Shown here piece after piece: positions 10,540 to 22,255 of a DNA stretch of 64,000 nt. Source of the DNA: Petaurus breviceps papuanus (lineage: Eukaryota; Chordata; Mammalia; Diprotodontia; Petauridae); contig JAMXIF010000221.1 of assembly GCA_028583685.1 (NCBI GenBank), positions 437,362-501,361 on the forward strand. Reading direction: 5' to 3'. Position numbers and translations under genes: made by a program. The number at the start of each line of letters is the position of its first letter. Positions within the stretch are counted from its first letter, which is position 1. A model generated the notes under the pieces. That model ran no database searches, had not been told where the DNA came from, and saw only the letters and a program-made list of their open reading frames with translations.

Positions 10540-11874
10540 AAATACATGTTCATTATTTACAATGATACTGTATAGCCATCTCATCCTCTGCTGTCCCCTT
10601 TTCCTTTACCTTCAATCTTTCCAAACATCAGGTTCTTTTCCGTCTTTTCATTACATGGTCATAGCATTTAAGCTTTAGTTCCAGTGAATAGCCTGAATTA
10701 TTTTCTTTAAGTGTTGACCTATTTGATCTCCTTGCTGTCCAATGGACTCTCAAAAGACTTCTTTAGCACCACTTTCCAAAAACACTGGTATTTCAGCGCT
10801 CAGCTTTTTTATACTCCAAATCTCATAGCGATACATTGCTACCAGAAAAAACATAGCTTTGACTATACAGATCACTATTGTCAAGGTGATGACTCTGCTT
10901 TTTAGTCTGCTGTCCAGATTTGCCAGAGCTTTCCTTCTGAGGAGCAAGCATCTTTTAATTGCATGGCTGCGGTCCCTGTCTGCAGAGATCTTTGAGCCCA
11001 AGAATATAAAATCTGACACTGATTCCATTTTTTCCTCTATTTGCCAGGAAGTGATGGGACCTGTTGCCAAGATCTTTATTTTATTTTAAGCTTCAAGCCA
11101 GATTTTATACTCGCCTCTTTTGCTCTCATCAAGAGGCTTCTTAATTACTCTTCACTTTCTGCCTTTAGAGAAGTATTTTCTGCATATGTGAGATTTCCTG
11201 TCTTTCCCAGCAACATTAATTCCGACTTTTGATTCATCTAGCTTGGAATTTTATGTGATGTACTTAGGACATGAGTTAAATAAATAAGGTGATAATATAC
11301 AGTCTTCTCATACTCCTTTTCCAACCTTAAACCAATCATTTGTTCAATGTTCACTTCTAACTGTCTCTTCTTGGCCCATATACAAGTACTTCAGAGACAA
11401 GTAAGATGATCTGGTATCCCATCTCTTTGAGGAGTGGCCACATTTTGTTTTGATTCACACAGTCAGAGGCTTTAGTATAGTCAATGAAACAGAAGTAGAT
11501 GTTTTTCTGGAACTCCCTTGCTTTCTCCATAATCCAGTGAATGAATGTTGGCAATTTGGTCTCTAGTTCCTCTTCGTCTTTGAAAACCAGCCTGCTCTTC
11601 TGGTAATCGTGATAATTACTGAAGTCTACCTTGTGGAATCTTAAGTATAACCTTGCTAGCATATGAAATGAGTGCACTTGTTTGGTAACTAGAACATTCC
11701 TTGGCACTGACCTGCTTTAGGATTGGGACAGAAGTTGATCTTTTTCAACCCAGTGGCCAGTGTTGGATTCTCCAAATTTGCTAGCATCCTGAGGGCAATG
11801 CTTTAGCTGCATCATCTTTTAGGATTTTAAATAGCTCAGCCTGAAATTTCATCATCTCACTAGCCTGATTTTTA

Positions 11875-12180
11875 TTTAAAAAAAATTTCCTCCCACTTAA
11901 TAGTATTTTATTTTTTCCAATTATATGTAAAGATAGTTTTCAACATTCACTTTCAGAAGATTTTGAGTTCCAATTTTTTTCTCCTTCCCTCCCACCCCAC
12001 TAGCCTTCCCGAAGATGCCAAACAATCTGGGTTTATATGTAACAACATATTCCATATATAACAAAAACCAATAGAGTATATATATAAATCAGATGAAACA
12101 TATATCCACATGTTGTTAAAGAAGAATCAGAATAAAAGGGAAAGATAATAAGAAAGAAAAAAAAGAGTGAAAATAGTATA
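11875..12180 (-). mobile_element. L1 3'-end insertion in BovB
   Basis: A 5'-truncated L1 3'UTR in antisense with its A-tail side at 11875. The flanks carry a diverged target duplication of about 16 bp (ACTAGCCTGATTTTTA at 11859-11874, ACTAGCTTTGTTTTTA at 12181-12196). The BovB RT reading resumes on the other side. Confidence 0.75.
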
Positions 12181-12361
12181 ACTAGCTTTGTTTTTAGCAA
12201 GGCTTCCTAGGGCCCACTTGACTTCATTTTCCACATTGTCCAGCTCTCTATTAGTAATCACACCATCTCGGTTATTGGTGAGATGAAGATCTTTCTTGTC
12301 TGGTCCTTTTGTTTATTCTTGTCACCTGTTCTTAATTTCTTCTGCTTGTGTTAAATCTCTA

Positions 12362-12840
12362 TGTAATGCAGGAGCTGCTCAGCTCCAGCCTCTAGCAGGT
12401 TCACTCTGAATCCAGGCAGCCAGAAGGACAGCAGTGGAGACATGATAAAGGGATAATTTACTTTATTCTTCCCAATAGTGGCAAGTTGGGAGGAGGTGGG
12501 GGAGCTCAGCTCCCACAGAATATGTCTAATGATTCTTCTCACAGGGGCTAGTGAGGATAGGAGTGCCCCCTAGGATAGCATCCCCCTGGTTCTCAATGGT
12601 GGCAGGTCAAGACCAGCACAGCTTTCTGCTTTTGAATTTCACACTACTGACCAGTGCTCATTTGATTTATAGAGAAACAGACAAAGACGGCAACAGGCCA
12701 ATGCTGAGCTCCTGGCACAAGCCTGGTGGGGATGTTTATAGGCTAAACTCCAATGTTTGCATTAACTTCATTACATACTGATAGGCAATTGCAGTGAGAT
12801 TCTTTCTGGCTCCATGTCACCTTCCGTACACCCTACCATT
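12362..12840 (-). mobile_element. Solo LTR fossil in BovB
   Basis: A 479-bp insertion with TG...CA ends and a 5-bp imperfect duplication of flank (CTCTA/CCCTA). On the minus strand a polyadenylation signal lies about 100 bp from its 3' end (12467-12462). There is no internal coding part, so this is a lone LTR of an endogenous retrovirus-like element. The family is not identified. It is younger than the BovB that hosts it and looks old. Confidence 0.6.
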
Positions 12841-14534
12841 TTTGCTTTCTATCTTGCCCATTTTTGCATGTAACGTTCCCTTGATAGCTCCAATTTTCTT
12901 TAAAACACCTCTTGTTTTTCCTACTCTGTTTATTTGTAATATATAACATATATTTATAATAAATACATTTCTTTCTTTCTTTGTATTGATCATTTAGGAA
13001 AACTTTCTCTTTCCTTGCTATTCTCTAGAATTCTGCATTCACTTGGGTATATTTTCACTTTCTCCTTTACCTTCCACTTTCCTTCTTTCCTCAGCTATTT
13101 GTAAAGCCTCATTAGACAGTCATTTTGCATTCTTCCCCTCTTTTTTTTGAATGTTTTTTTTTGTTACTGACTCCTGTCCAATATTGCAAACTTCTGTCCA
13201 TGGATCTTCAGGCAACATCTATCTACCACATGTAATCTATTAGATCTATTTGCCACCTTCATTTCATATTCATAAGGGGTGTTATTTAGGTCATGCTTAT
13301 GGAGCCTGATGGTTTGCCAGCTTTCTTTGATTGAAATCTGAATTTTGCTACAAGAAGTTCATTCATTGTCTGAGTCACTGTCAGCTTCAGGTCTTGTTTT
13401 AACTGATTGTATAGAGTTTCTTCACATTTGGATGCAAAATATATAATCAACCTGATTTTTATCTTGACCATCTGCTGATGTCCCTGTGTAGAGTCACCCT
13501 TCTGGTCTTTGAAAAGGAGCGTTTGCAATGACCAGGAAGTTATCTTGTCCAAACCCTATTAAGTTCTGCCCTACCTCGTTTTGTATATGAAGACCAATAT
13601 TCTTGTTATTCAAATTACCTTCTGATTTCTGACTTTAGCATGCCAACCCCTATACCTTTTAGGCATTGTTTCTAGATGTTACAGATTTTCATGGAACCAA
13701 TTTACTTTGGCTTCTTTAGCATCAGTGGTTAGGGAACAGATTTGGATTACTGTGATATTGAACAGTTGCCTTCAATTGCAACAGGTATCATTTGTTCAGT
13801 TTTGAGATTTTACCCCAGCACTACTTTTCTCACCCTTTTATTGACTCCATTTTTTTCCTAAGGAATTCTTACCCACAGTAGTAAATATAGTGATTACATA
13901 AATCAAATTCACCCATTGCCATTCATTTAAGTTCACTGACCGCCAAGATGTCAATGTTTAATCTTCTCATCATTTATTTGAGCACAGCCAGCTTGGCTCA
14001 CAGGTCCTTGTGCGATATTCATCATTACAGCATCACTTTCCCCCTTTGTCACCAGATGCCCCCCCCCCCCAGCTTTCCTTCAGTCTGGCCCAGTTACTTC
14101 ATTAATACTGGAGCTACTTTCACTTTTCCTCCATTCTTGCCCAGTAATACATCAGATACCTGCTGACCCGAGGGGCTCATCTTCTCATGTCATCTCTCTC
14201 ATCACTGCCTTGTCGTGGAGGAGGGGCTTATGTAGCTCAATGAAACTATGACCTATGCTGTGGTGTATTACACAAGATGGACAGATCATAGTGGAGGGTT
14301 CTGACAAAAGGTAATCTGCTGGAGAAAGAAATAGCAAACCACTTCAGTATCTTTGCTAAGAAAAAAGACATTTTCAATAGGTTTGTGTAAAATTGATCAA
14401 TCTGAAGTCTGCAGCACCATAATCCAGGGCTTTACTCTGAATCACTTCAAGAAGAGAAAAAACATTGTAGAGAAAACATTGGAAAACAGTATTTTCCCCA
14501 GTTCAAATTGCTCCATGTCCCTTGTGTTTCTATT

Positions 14535-15830
14535 TTTTTTCTGTTTTTAGTAACATTTTATTTCCCCCCAGTTACATGCAAAAACAATTTTTAATTAGTT
14601 AATTTATTTTACCCCAGTTACATATAAAAACAAATTTTAACATTTGTTTATAAAACTTTGAGTGCCAAATTCTCTCCCTTACTCCCTCCTCACTTCCCCA
14701 TCATTGAAAAGGCAAAATTCAGTATAGGTTATACATGTGAAGTCATGCAAAACATATCCATGATAGTCATTTTATGGAAGAAAACACAGACAAAAAACTC
14801 AAGAAAAATAAAGTTAAAAAAAGTCTGCTTCAATCTGTATTCAGATACTATCAGTTCTTCCTCTGGGCTTGGAGAGCACTTTTCATCCTAAGTCCTTCAG
14901 AGTTGTCATGGATCATTGTATTGCTGAGAACGGCTGAGTGACTCATAGCTGATCATCTCACAATATCGCTGTTACTTTATACACAGCACATTTCTCTTTA
15001 CATCAGCCCATGCAAGTCTTTCCTGGTTTTTCTGAGAGCATCCTGCTCATCATTTCTTATAGTACAATAGTATTCCATCATAATCACATACCACAACTTG
15101 TTCAGCCATTCCTCAATTGATGGGCATCCCTTCAATTTCTAATTATTTCTCCCCAGAAAAGAGCTACTATAAATATTTATGTACATATAGGTCTTTTCCC
15201 CCCTCTCTTTTGGGATACAGACCTAGTAATGGTATTGCTAAGTCAAAGGGTATGCATGCCTTATAGCCCTTTGAGCATAGTTCCAAATTGCTCTACAGAA
15301 TGGTTGAATCAGCTCACAACTCCACCAACAATGTATTAATTTCTCGTTTTTCCCACATCCGCCTAATGTTTGCCATTTACCTTTTCTGTTCTACTAGCCA
15401 ATCTAATAGGTATGAAGTAGTTACTTCAGAATTGGTTTAATTTGTATTTCTCCAATAAATAGTGAGAGTATTTTTTTTTCTTTTTTTGTTGGAGGGGAGA
15501 AGGCAGGGCAATTGGGGTTAAGTGACTTGCCCAAGGTCATACAGCTAGTAAGTGTGTCAAGTGTCTGAGGCCAGATTTGAACTCAGATCCTCCTAACTCC
15601 AAAGCCAGCGCTTTATTCACTGCACCACCTAGCTGCCCCTAGATTATTTTTTCATATGCCAATGATAAATTGCTTGAAAAATGATCATAGCTTTTGATCA
15701 TATATCAATTGGGGAATGACTTATTTTTTTTAAGTTTGACTCACTTCTCTATATTTCTAAGAAATGAAATCTTTATCAGAGAAATTTGCTTCAAAACCTA
15801 TTGTCATCCAATCTGTGAGCATCTCTCTCC
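14535..15830 (-). mobile_element. L1 3' part (ORF2 end and 3'UTR)
   Basis: Antisense L1 3' portion. Phrases such as 'CATTTCTTATAGTACAATAG' and 'CAACTTGTTCAGCCATTCC' are the reverse of the ORF2 C-terminus also seen in sense at 33.5-34.0 kb. The 3' end is near 14535. It is interrupted by a SINE at 15486-15642, after which the L1 resumes. Confidence 0.85.
15486..15642 (-). mobile_element. tRNA-derived SINE in L1
   Basis: Antisense SINE with poly-T on the left, 'GGCAATTGGGGTTAAGTGAC' and the tRNA-like head 'CACCACCTAGCTGCCCC' at the right end. It splits the L1 3' part. The target duplication lies in a T-rich stretch and is not resolvable. Confidence 0.85.
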
Positions 15831-15899
15831 CTCTCCCTCTCCTTCTGCTTCTCCTCTCCAAAGGAAGGTCAATTTTGATGGTCAGAAGCTGGCCACTTA

Positions 15900-16432
15900 A
15901 CTTGGGGTTTACTGACTAGATTTCTTTCTCTCTCTTTCTTTCACAAATTCTTAAACCCAGTTCACTCTGCAGTTCAGAGGTTGGACTGCAATACCACAAT
16001 AGGTCCCTGCCCAAGCTCCACTTAATGACTATATTTTGGGCCCTCCTGGCTTAGAGTGAATGTCAATGGTAACTGTTTCTCTTTGGAATGGCAAGTCTGA
16101 GGGTCTTCCCCTCCCAGCTTGATTTTTTCCCATTTTTCTTAATTAAAGAGGCCATCCCTTGACTCACTTCTTAAAGAGGCCTATTCATTGAATGGGCATT
16201 ACCTTACTGTAAGTGAGTGTATGAAAACCTTAGCCTAAAAGGGCCAGGGTCTTCCATTACATCCTGGGTCATCTCCAGTCATTCTGATGAATATCTGGTC
16301 ACTGAATACAGATGACTCTGGAGCAGAAAGTGAGACTGGTGACCTTGCACATCCCTCCCTCACTCAAATAAAGGTCAACTGCAATTCATGTCATCATTTC
16401 CCTAATGCCATGGTCCTCTTTGAAAATGGACA
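15900..16432 (+). mobile_element. RTE-tailed SINE, marsupial type
   Basis: A long SINE with the landmarks 'AAAGGGCCAGGGTCTTCCAT', 'ATGAATATCTGGTCACTG' and a 3' end 'GGTCCTCTTTGAAAATGGAC', matching the 3' end of the RTE LINEs elsewhere in this window (36395, 37560 and 52220). I recall very similar abundant copies in other marsupial genomes. The 5' limit is approximate. Confidence 0.7.
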
Positions 16433-16439
16433 AATATGT

Positions 16440-16865
16440 ACACAATTACAGACACAACGTATGTGTGATGACCAACTTTGATAGACTGGACTCTTCTCAA
16501 CAATGCAGGGATATAAGTCAATCCCAAAAGACGCATGATGGAGAGAAAAACATGCATCCAGAGAAAGAACTAGAAAGAACTAAATTTATATCCAGGTGGA
16601 AGCAAAATACCTGATCTTTTTCGTTCTCTTATTTGATTTTATGTCCTCTATACCACTTTTCATCCCAGCTGGTACAATCCATCCTTATAACCTGACCATT
16701 GTATAATGTGAAAGTATCTACAGATCCTATACTTGATTATAAGACGCCATGGCGGGGGGAGGGAGGGGGACAAAATATGAAATTCAAGGAATTGTGGAAT
16801 TGAATCCTGTAAACTAAAAGGAAACAAACAAATTAATAAATTAAAGAATTAAAAAAGAAAAAAAA
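16440..16865 (+). mobile_element. L1 3'UTR, 5'-truncated
   Basis: Plus-strand L1 end: 'CAGAGAAAGAACTAGAAAG' and neighbours match the 3' ends at 33.96 and 44.5 kb. It ends in an A-rich stretch around 16820-16865. Confidence 0.75.
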
Positions 16866-17128
16866 TGGACAAATACAGCAATTTTCCTTCTATCACCCCC
16901 CCCAACCTTCTCTTATCCCCTTACTCTCCTATTTTCCTATAGGTTAAGACAGATTTCCATACACAATTGTATGTATATATTATTCCCTCTTTGAGCCAGT
17001 TTTGATGAGTGTAAGGTTCACTCACTCTCCCTCACCTTCCCCCTCTTCCCTTCCACTGTAAAAGGTTTTTTTTGTCTCTTTTATGTGAGATAATTTACAC
17101 AATTCCACCTCTCCCTTTCTTTTTTTTA
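16866..17128 (-). mobile_element. L1 inter-ORF fragment
   Basis: Pyrimidine-rich antisense sequence that repeats the region at 17440-17640 ('TTGAGCCAGTTTTGATGAGT' against 'CAAGCCAGATTCAATAGGA'). It is therefore a second, truncated L1 abutting the next element. Confidence 0.6.
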
Positions 17129-17847
17129 AATATATATATATATACGTATATTTGAATATTTTATTTTAAAACTTTCAATTCCAGATTCATTCCCTTCCCC
17201 CCCTGCCACCCACCCCCACTGGGGAGACAAGCAGTTCAGTATAGGTTGTACATGTGCGGCTAATGCAAAACAATAACATAGTAGATGTATTGTAGAAGAC
17301 TGACTGACTATATTTCCCTCCCTCCTATCCCACATCCCACTTGTTCTATTCTCTACTTTGATCCTGTCCCTTTTCAAAAGTGGGTGCTTCCAACTTCCCT
17401 CCCACCCAGCCTGCCCTCCCTTCCATCATCCCCCCTCACATCCCCTTCCCCCCCTATTCTCCTGGAGGGTGAGATCCTCTATTTAGTGTGTATTTCCCTC
17501 CCTCCTCAAGCCAGATTCAATAGGAATAAGGTTGACCCATTCCCTTTTGCCTTCCTATTCTTCCCCTCCATTGTAACCATTTTCCCTTGCCTCTTCTGTA
17601 TGAGATAGTTGCCCCACTCTGTCTCTCCCCATCTCCTCTCATTATATTCCTCTCACCCCTTAATTTCACCTTTTAAGTATCATCCCTTCCTGTTAAATTG
17701 GTCCTGTGCCCTCTATCTATGTATACCTGTAAACATATATATAAAGAGATATAATATATATATTTCTAAACCCTTCAACTACTGAGAAAAGTTTCATAAG
17801 TTACAATTATTGTTTTTCCATGTAGGAATGTTAATAGTTCAACTTTG

Positions 17848-17976
17848 GCCAGGTGGCTCAGCAAGCAAGAGCTTCAAATCTGGGCCCAGACACCCAGCAC
17901 CACACCCAGAAACAACAACCGGCCATGCAACCCCGAGCAAGCCACTCAACCCCGATTGCTCCAAAAAAAAAAAAAA
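17848..17976 (+). mobile_element. tRNA-derived SINE in ORF1-only L1
   Basis: Plus-strand SINE ending in an A14-type tail. The target duplication AATAGTTCAACTTTG is at 17833-17847 with its partner ending at 17990 (about 14 bp, overlapping the A-tail). Confidence 0.9.
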
Positions 17977-18027
17977 ATAGTTCAACTTTGATAAGTTCCT
18001 TATGATTTCTTTTCCCTGTTTACCTTC

Positions 18028-19128
18028 TCATGCTTCTCTTGCTTCTTGTATCTGAATGTCAAATTTTCTATTCAACTCTGGTTTTTTCAGCAAGAATGCT
18101 TGAAAGTCCTTTATTCCACTGAATGACCATATTTTCCCCTGAAACATGATACTCAGTTTTGCTGGGTAGGTGACTCTTGGTTTTAATCCCAGCTCCCTTG
18201 ACCTCTGGAATATCACATTCCAGGCCCTTCGATCCCTCAGTGTAGAAGCTGCCAGATCCTGGGTTATCCTGATTGTGTTTCTATAATATTCAAATTGTTT
18301 CTTCCTGGCTGCTTGTAATATTCTCTCCTTAATCTGGGAATTCTGGAACCTGGCTATAATATTCCTAGGAGTTTTCTTTTTGGGATCTTTTTCAGGAGGT
18401 GATCGGTGGATTCTTTCAACTTCTATTTTGTCCTCTCGTTCTAAAACATCAGGGCAGTTTTCTTTGAGAACTTCCTGGAGGATGCTTTCCAGGCTCTTAC
18501 TTTGGTCATGGCTCTCAGGCAGTCCAATAATTTTTAAATTATCTCTCCTGGATCTATTTTCCAGGTCAGTGGTTTTTCCCATGAGATATTTCACATTGCC
18601 TTCTATTCTTTCATTTGTTTGGATCTATTTAACAGCATCTTGATTTCTCATAAAGTCATTAGCTTCCATTTGCTCCAATCTAATTCTGAAGCAATGATTC
18701 TCCTCAGTGAGCTTTTGAGATTCTTTTTCCATCTGGCAAATTTGACTTTTTAAGGCATTCTTCTCCTCATTGCCTTTTTGAGCCTCTTTTGCCATTTGAG
18801 TCAGTCTGTTTTTTAAGGTATTATTTTCTTCAGTCAGGCTGTTGACTCTCATTTCATAATTTTCTTGCATTGTTCTCATTTATCTTCCCAATTTTTCCTC
18901 CACTTCTCTTATCTGCTTCTTAAGGTCCTCTATGGCCTGTAACCAGCTTGTATTTTCCTTTGAAGCTTTTGGTGCAGAAGTTCTGACTTCACTGATTTCC
19001 TCCTGTTCCATGCCTTGCTCCTTCTTATCCCCCAAATAGGAGTGTAATGTTGGAATCTTCTGTCTGCTTTGTTTCCTTTGCCTGCTCATTTTGCCACTCA
19101 ATGATTTGACTTTTGGGCTTTTTGCCAC
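18028..19128 (-). pseudogene. L1 ORF1p, one frame with two stops
   Basis: ORF1p is the RNA-binding chaperone of L1. On the minus strand one reading frame of 367 codons runs from MAKSPKVKSLSGK at 19128 to ...QEAREA at 18028, about the usual ORF1p length. It is interrupted only at codons 18882-18880 (after EEKLGR) and 18627-18625 (after NQDAVK). The order is a basic N-terminus, a long coiled coil (about residues 60-175, e.g. LTEENNTLKNRLTQM), an RRM containing DNLKIIGLPE and RFQNSQIKERIL, and a C-terminal domain with AKLSIMFQGKIWSF. It is among the better-kept ORFs of the window. Confidence 0.85.
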
Positions 19129-19792
19129 AGTAGGACTCTGCCACCAGACAGGGGAGTTTTCGTCCCAAACGCTGGGGTTTTCTCAGCTGCCAGAGGTATT
19201 AGATGGGTGCCCTCTCTGAGGTCTCCACACGCTCTGGCAAGCTGGACACACACCCCAGGACCTCCACCCTAGACTGCAATCCAGATCCAAGCAGGTTAAA
19301 GCAAGAGCGATTACCCCTCAGACTGGTGCTTGGTCCCCCTATACTCTGCAGGCCAGGAGCTGAAGCCGCCACATCAGCGTCTCAGCGGTTTCTCGCCCCG
19401 GGGGTAAAAAGCCACACACTCCCACTTACTGGGTCCCAAAGTCCAGAATGCACTGGCCTCTCACCTTGTCCTTCGCATCTATGTATTGATAAATCTGGAA
19501 ACGGCCACAGCTGCTGCTGATCTGGAGTCCCTCTGGCTGGCGGCTGGTCAGGCCCGCCCTGGGGCTAAAGCCTCGGCGTGGTGCTGGGCTCGGCTCCCAG
19601 AGCGCTGTGCTGGCCGATTCCTGCCAGCCTGCCGGGCTGTCCTCAGTGTGAGGTTAGCTTCTCTGTGTCATTTTGTGGGTTCTGCAGCTCCAAAGTTTGT
19701 TTAGAGTCCCCTTTTTACATGGATTGGGGAGGGTGGAAGCCAGAGCCACGGGACGGTCGTGCTTCTACTCCGCCATCTTGGCTCCGCCCCCC

Positions 19793-21770
19793 CACCTCTC
19801 CCTTTTTATTTCTCCCAGTATATTCATCTTAAGTTTATCTTTTTCGATATCATCCTTCTTATTCAACTTACACCTGTGCCCTCTGCCATATACTCCTAAG
19901 CAGTCTAATAATGAGAAAGGCCTTATGAGTTACAAATAGCATCTTCCCATGTAGGAATATAGACAGTTTAACCTTATTAAGTCCTTTATTATGTCCCTTT
20001 CCTGTTTACATTCTTATGTTCTCTTGAGTCTTGTATTTGAAAATCAAAATTTCAATTCAGCTCTGGTCTTTTCATCAAGAATGCTTGAAAGGCCTCTATC
20101 TCACTTGAATGCCTATTTTTACCCCAAAATATTATACTCAGTTTTGCTGGGTAGGAGATTCTTGGTTATAATCCTAGCTCCTTTGACCTCCAGAACATCA
20201 TATTCTAAGTCTCCTGATCCCTTAACACAGAAGCTGCAAAATCTTGTGTTATCCTGACTATGGCTCCACCTTACTTGAATTCTGGCTGCTTGCAATATTT
20301 TCTCCTTGATATGAGAACTCTGGAATTTGACTATAATATTCCTGGCAGTTTTCCTTTTGGGATCTCTTTCTGGAGGTGATCAATGGATTCTTTCAATACC
20401 TATTTTACCGTCTGGTTCTAGAATACCAGGGTAGTTTTCCTTGACAATTTCTTGAAAGATGATGTCTAGGCTCCTTTTTTGATCAAGGTTTTCAAGTAGT
20501 CCAAGAATTTTAAAATGATCTCTCCTGGATCTATTTTCCAGGTCAGTTATTTTTCTAATGAGACATTTCACATTGTCTTCTCTTTTTTCATTCTTTTGGT
20601 TTTGTTCTATTGTTTCTTGGTTTCTTATAAAGTCATAAGCTTCCATTTGCTCCATTTTAATTTTTTTAGACACAAAATATTTTATTTGTAAATGCTGATC
20701 CTCTAAATCTCTTTCCACAAACTCCAAAACCCATAACACTCTGTGTACTTCAAAAAATTCAAAATTTTTTTTGCCAACATTAGGTACTATTATGCAGAAC
20801 AGAAAAAAACCCTGTAAGACAAATACTGGTAGGATGTTGGAATACTGTACAAGAGAAGAAAAATATTCAAGAAACAATTTCATACAGCTATTTATCAAGA
20901 GAAAAATATATACAACTGATTTATTCTGTAAGATAAAAATACATCATGCCATATACATTACAAGTTTAGAACTGTATCACTGATATACTAACAGTTTTAT
21001 AGTCTCTGTTTTAATTTTTAAGGAATTATTTTCTTCAGTGAGCTTTTGAACCTCCTTTTCCAGTTAGTCAATTCTGCTTCTTAAGTCATTCTTCTCCTCA
21101 TTGGTCTTTTGGGTTTCTTTTATCACTTGGCTTACTCTGTTTTTTAAGGTGTTATTTTCTTCAGTATTTTTTGACTCTCCTTTATCAAGCTGTTGACACA
21201 TTTTTCATGATTTCTTACATTACTCTCATTTCTCTTCCCAGTTTTTCCTCGCCTTTTCTTACTTGATTTTCAAATCCTTTTTGAGCTCCTCCATGACCTG
21301 TGACCAATTCTTATTTTTCTTGGAGGCTTTGGATGTAGGAGCTTCAGCTTTGTTGTCTTCTTCTGAGTGTGTGTTTTGATCTTCTTTGTCACCATAGTAA
21401 CTTTCTATAGTCAGAATTTTTCCCCCTTATTTGCTCATTTTCCCAGTCTATTACTTGACTTTAAACTGTTTGTTAAAGTAAGGCTCTGTTTTCAGGGTAG
21501 AGGGCACACTTTCTCAAGCATCAGGGGTTTTGTGCAGCTGTTTTCAGAAACACTTCTAAGGACCTGTAAGTTTTCATTTCTTCTGAGGTGGCATGATCTA
21601 AGGAGAGGTGCTTACTTCTCTCCTGGCCTGTGCTCTGGTCTGTAAATGACCACAAGCACTCCTGCCATGTAAGTGTGATGAAGGTGCCCCCCCTACTGCT
21701 GCCCCAATCTCTGCTACACTAGTTCTCCTCCTTACCCTGGAACTGCAACTCACGGGTGCGACTTAGAGCC
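19793..21770 (-). mobile_element. L1 fragment (5'UTR end, ORF1, inter-ORF)
   Basis: A second antisense L1 directly abutting the 5' end of the previous one. ORF1 pieces include LENRSRRDHFKILGL and IFQEIVKENYPGILE (20660-20380), the C-terminal part (20330-20040) and the coiled-coil part (21360-21010). The insertion at 20666-21008 splits ORF1. The 5' limit is near 21770, without the 'AAGATGGCGGAG' start, so it is incomplete. Confidence 0.75.
20666..21008 (-). pseudogene. Retrocopied 3'UTR of an unknown host transcript
   Basis: A 343-bp AT-rich insertion in L1 ORF1, flanked by an 11-bp duplication, TTTTAATTTTT, at 20655-20665 and 21009-21019. On the minus strand it ends 'ACAAATAAAATATTTTGTGT' followed by a short A-run, i.e. 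a polyadenylation signal about 15-20 nt before a poly(A) tail. This is the mark of an L1-mobilised mRNA 3' end, 5'-truncated within the 3'UTR. It contains no coding sequence. The parent gene is not recognised. Confidence 0.7.
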
Positions 21771-21774
21771 AAGT

Positions 21775-22251
21775 ATGGGCAACTGGATGAAGAACTGAGA
21801 GCTGCCTGCCTTTGAACCCAGGTGACAGTTGGGCAGATTCAGGCAGGAGCTGGGACCATGGAAGAGGAACCATGGAATCTGAGAGCCAGCCTCAAGTCAA
21901 GATGAAAAGATCTCTTCTTGGGTACTGAATGCTGACTGAGAAGATTATGATTTACTGTGACCTAGGGTCAGAGAACTTTGACCTTTTTACTTTGTGTCCC
22001 TTAAGGAGGCCTGCTCCTGAAGGATGATTGAGTTAAGGACTTACTGAATGATATCTTTTGCTTAAAACTATGTGGCCACTTTAGTGATCACTTGTTATGT
22101 CATAATATTGTCAATACTATACTTTGGTTTCTGTCACTGTTTTGTCTTAGTTTATTACTGAATAAATAGAGTTCACTATACTATGTAATCAGAACCTTGA
22201 AGCTGTTCACAGTAGCCATCCTCTGGAGAGCTGCTTGGGCTTGGCTTTACA
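21775..22251 (+). mobile_element. LTR fossil, 5'-truncated
   Basis: Same LTR family as 32061-33459 in opposite orientation. About 480 bp match its 3' part, including 'GCTTGGGCTTGGCTTTACA' at the end and AATAAA at 22161-22166. No internal genes are seen. This is a partial lone LTR of an endogenous retrovirus-like element, old and broken. Confidence 0.65.
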
Positions 22252-22255
22252 GTGA

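Larger units (their letters stand above)
10237..14350 (-). mobile_element. BovB/RTE LINE, near full length, broken
   Basis: On the minus strand this reads 5' to 3' from about 14350 to 10237. Landmarks: a BovB-like segment 'GAAAGAAATAGCAAACCACT' at 14325, an RT region with peptide stretches such as AELFKILKDDA (about 11850-11820), and the C-terminal stretch ITSWQIEE...VSDFIFLGSKI...AIKRCLLLRRKA, the canonical BovB RT C-terminus (11070-10750). The 3' end near 10237-10330 resembles BovB/ART2 ends ('CATGACCCCATGGACC'). Frames are interrupted repeatedly. Three later insertions sit inside: a SINE, an L1 3' end and a solo LTR. Confidence 0.8.
17130..19792 (-). mobile_element. ORF1-only L1 (HAL1-like) with near-intact ORF1
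   Basis: On the minus strand the element starts at about 19792 with GGCGGAGCCAAGATGGCGGA, a typical L1 5' start. A 5'UTR of about 660 bp follows, then ORF1 (19128-18028), a pyrimidine-rich (plus-strand) spacer, and a short L1-like 3'UTR ending near 17130 in an AT-rich tail. No endonuclease or RT segment lies between ORF1 and the 3' end. The same layout recurs at 59325-62098. One SINE is inserted at 17848-17976. Confidence 0.75.

Noticed and set aside
20380-20898. A 172-codon minus-strand frame joining unrelated sequence to L1 ORF1
   Set aside because: It is a chance read-through from the retrocopied 3'UTR into L1 ORF1; the join is the insertion boundary.
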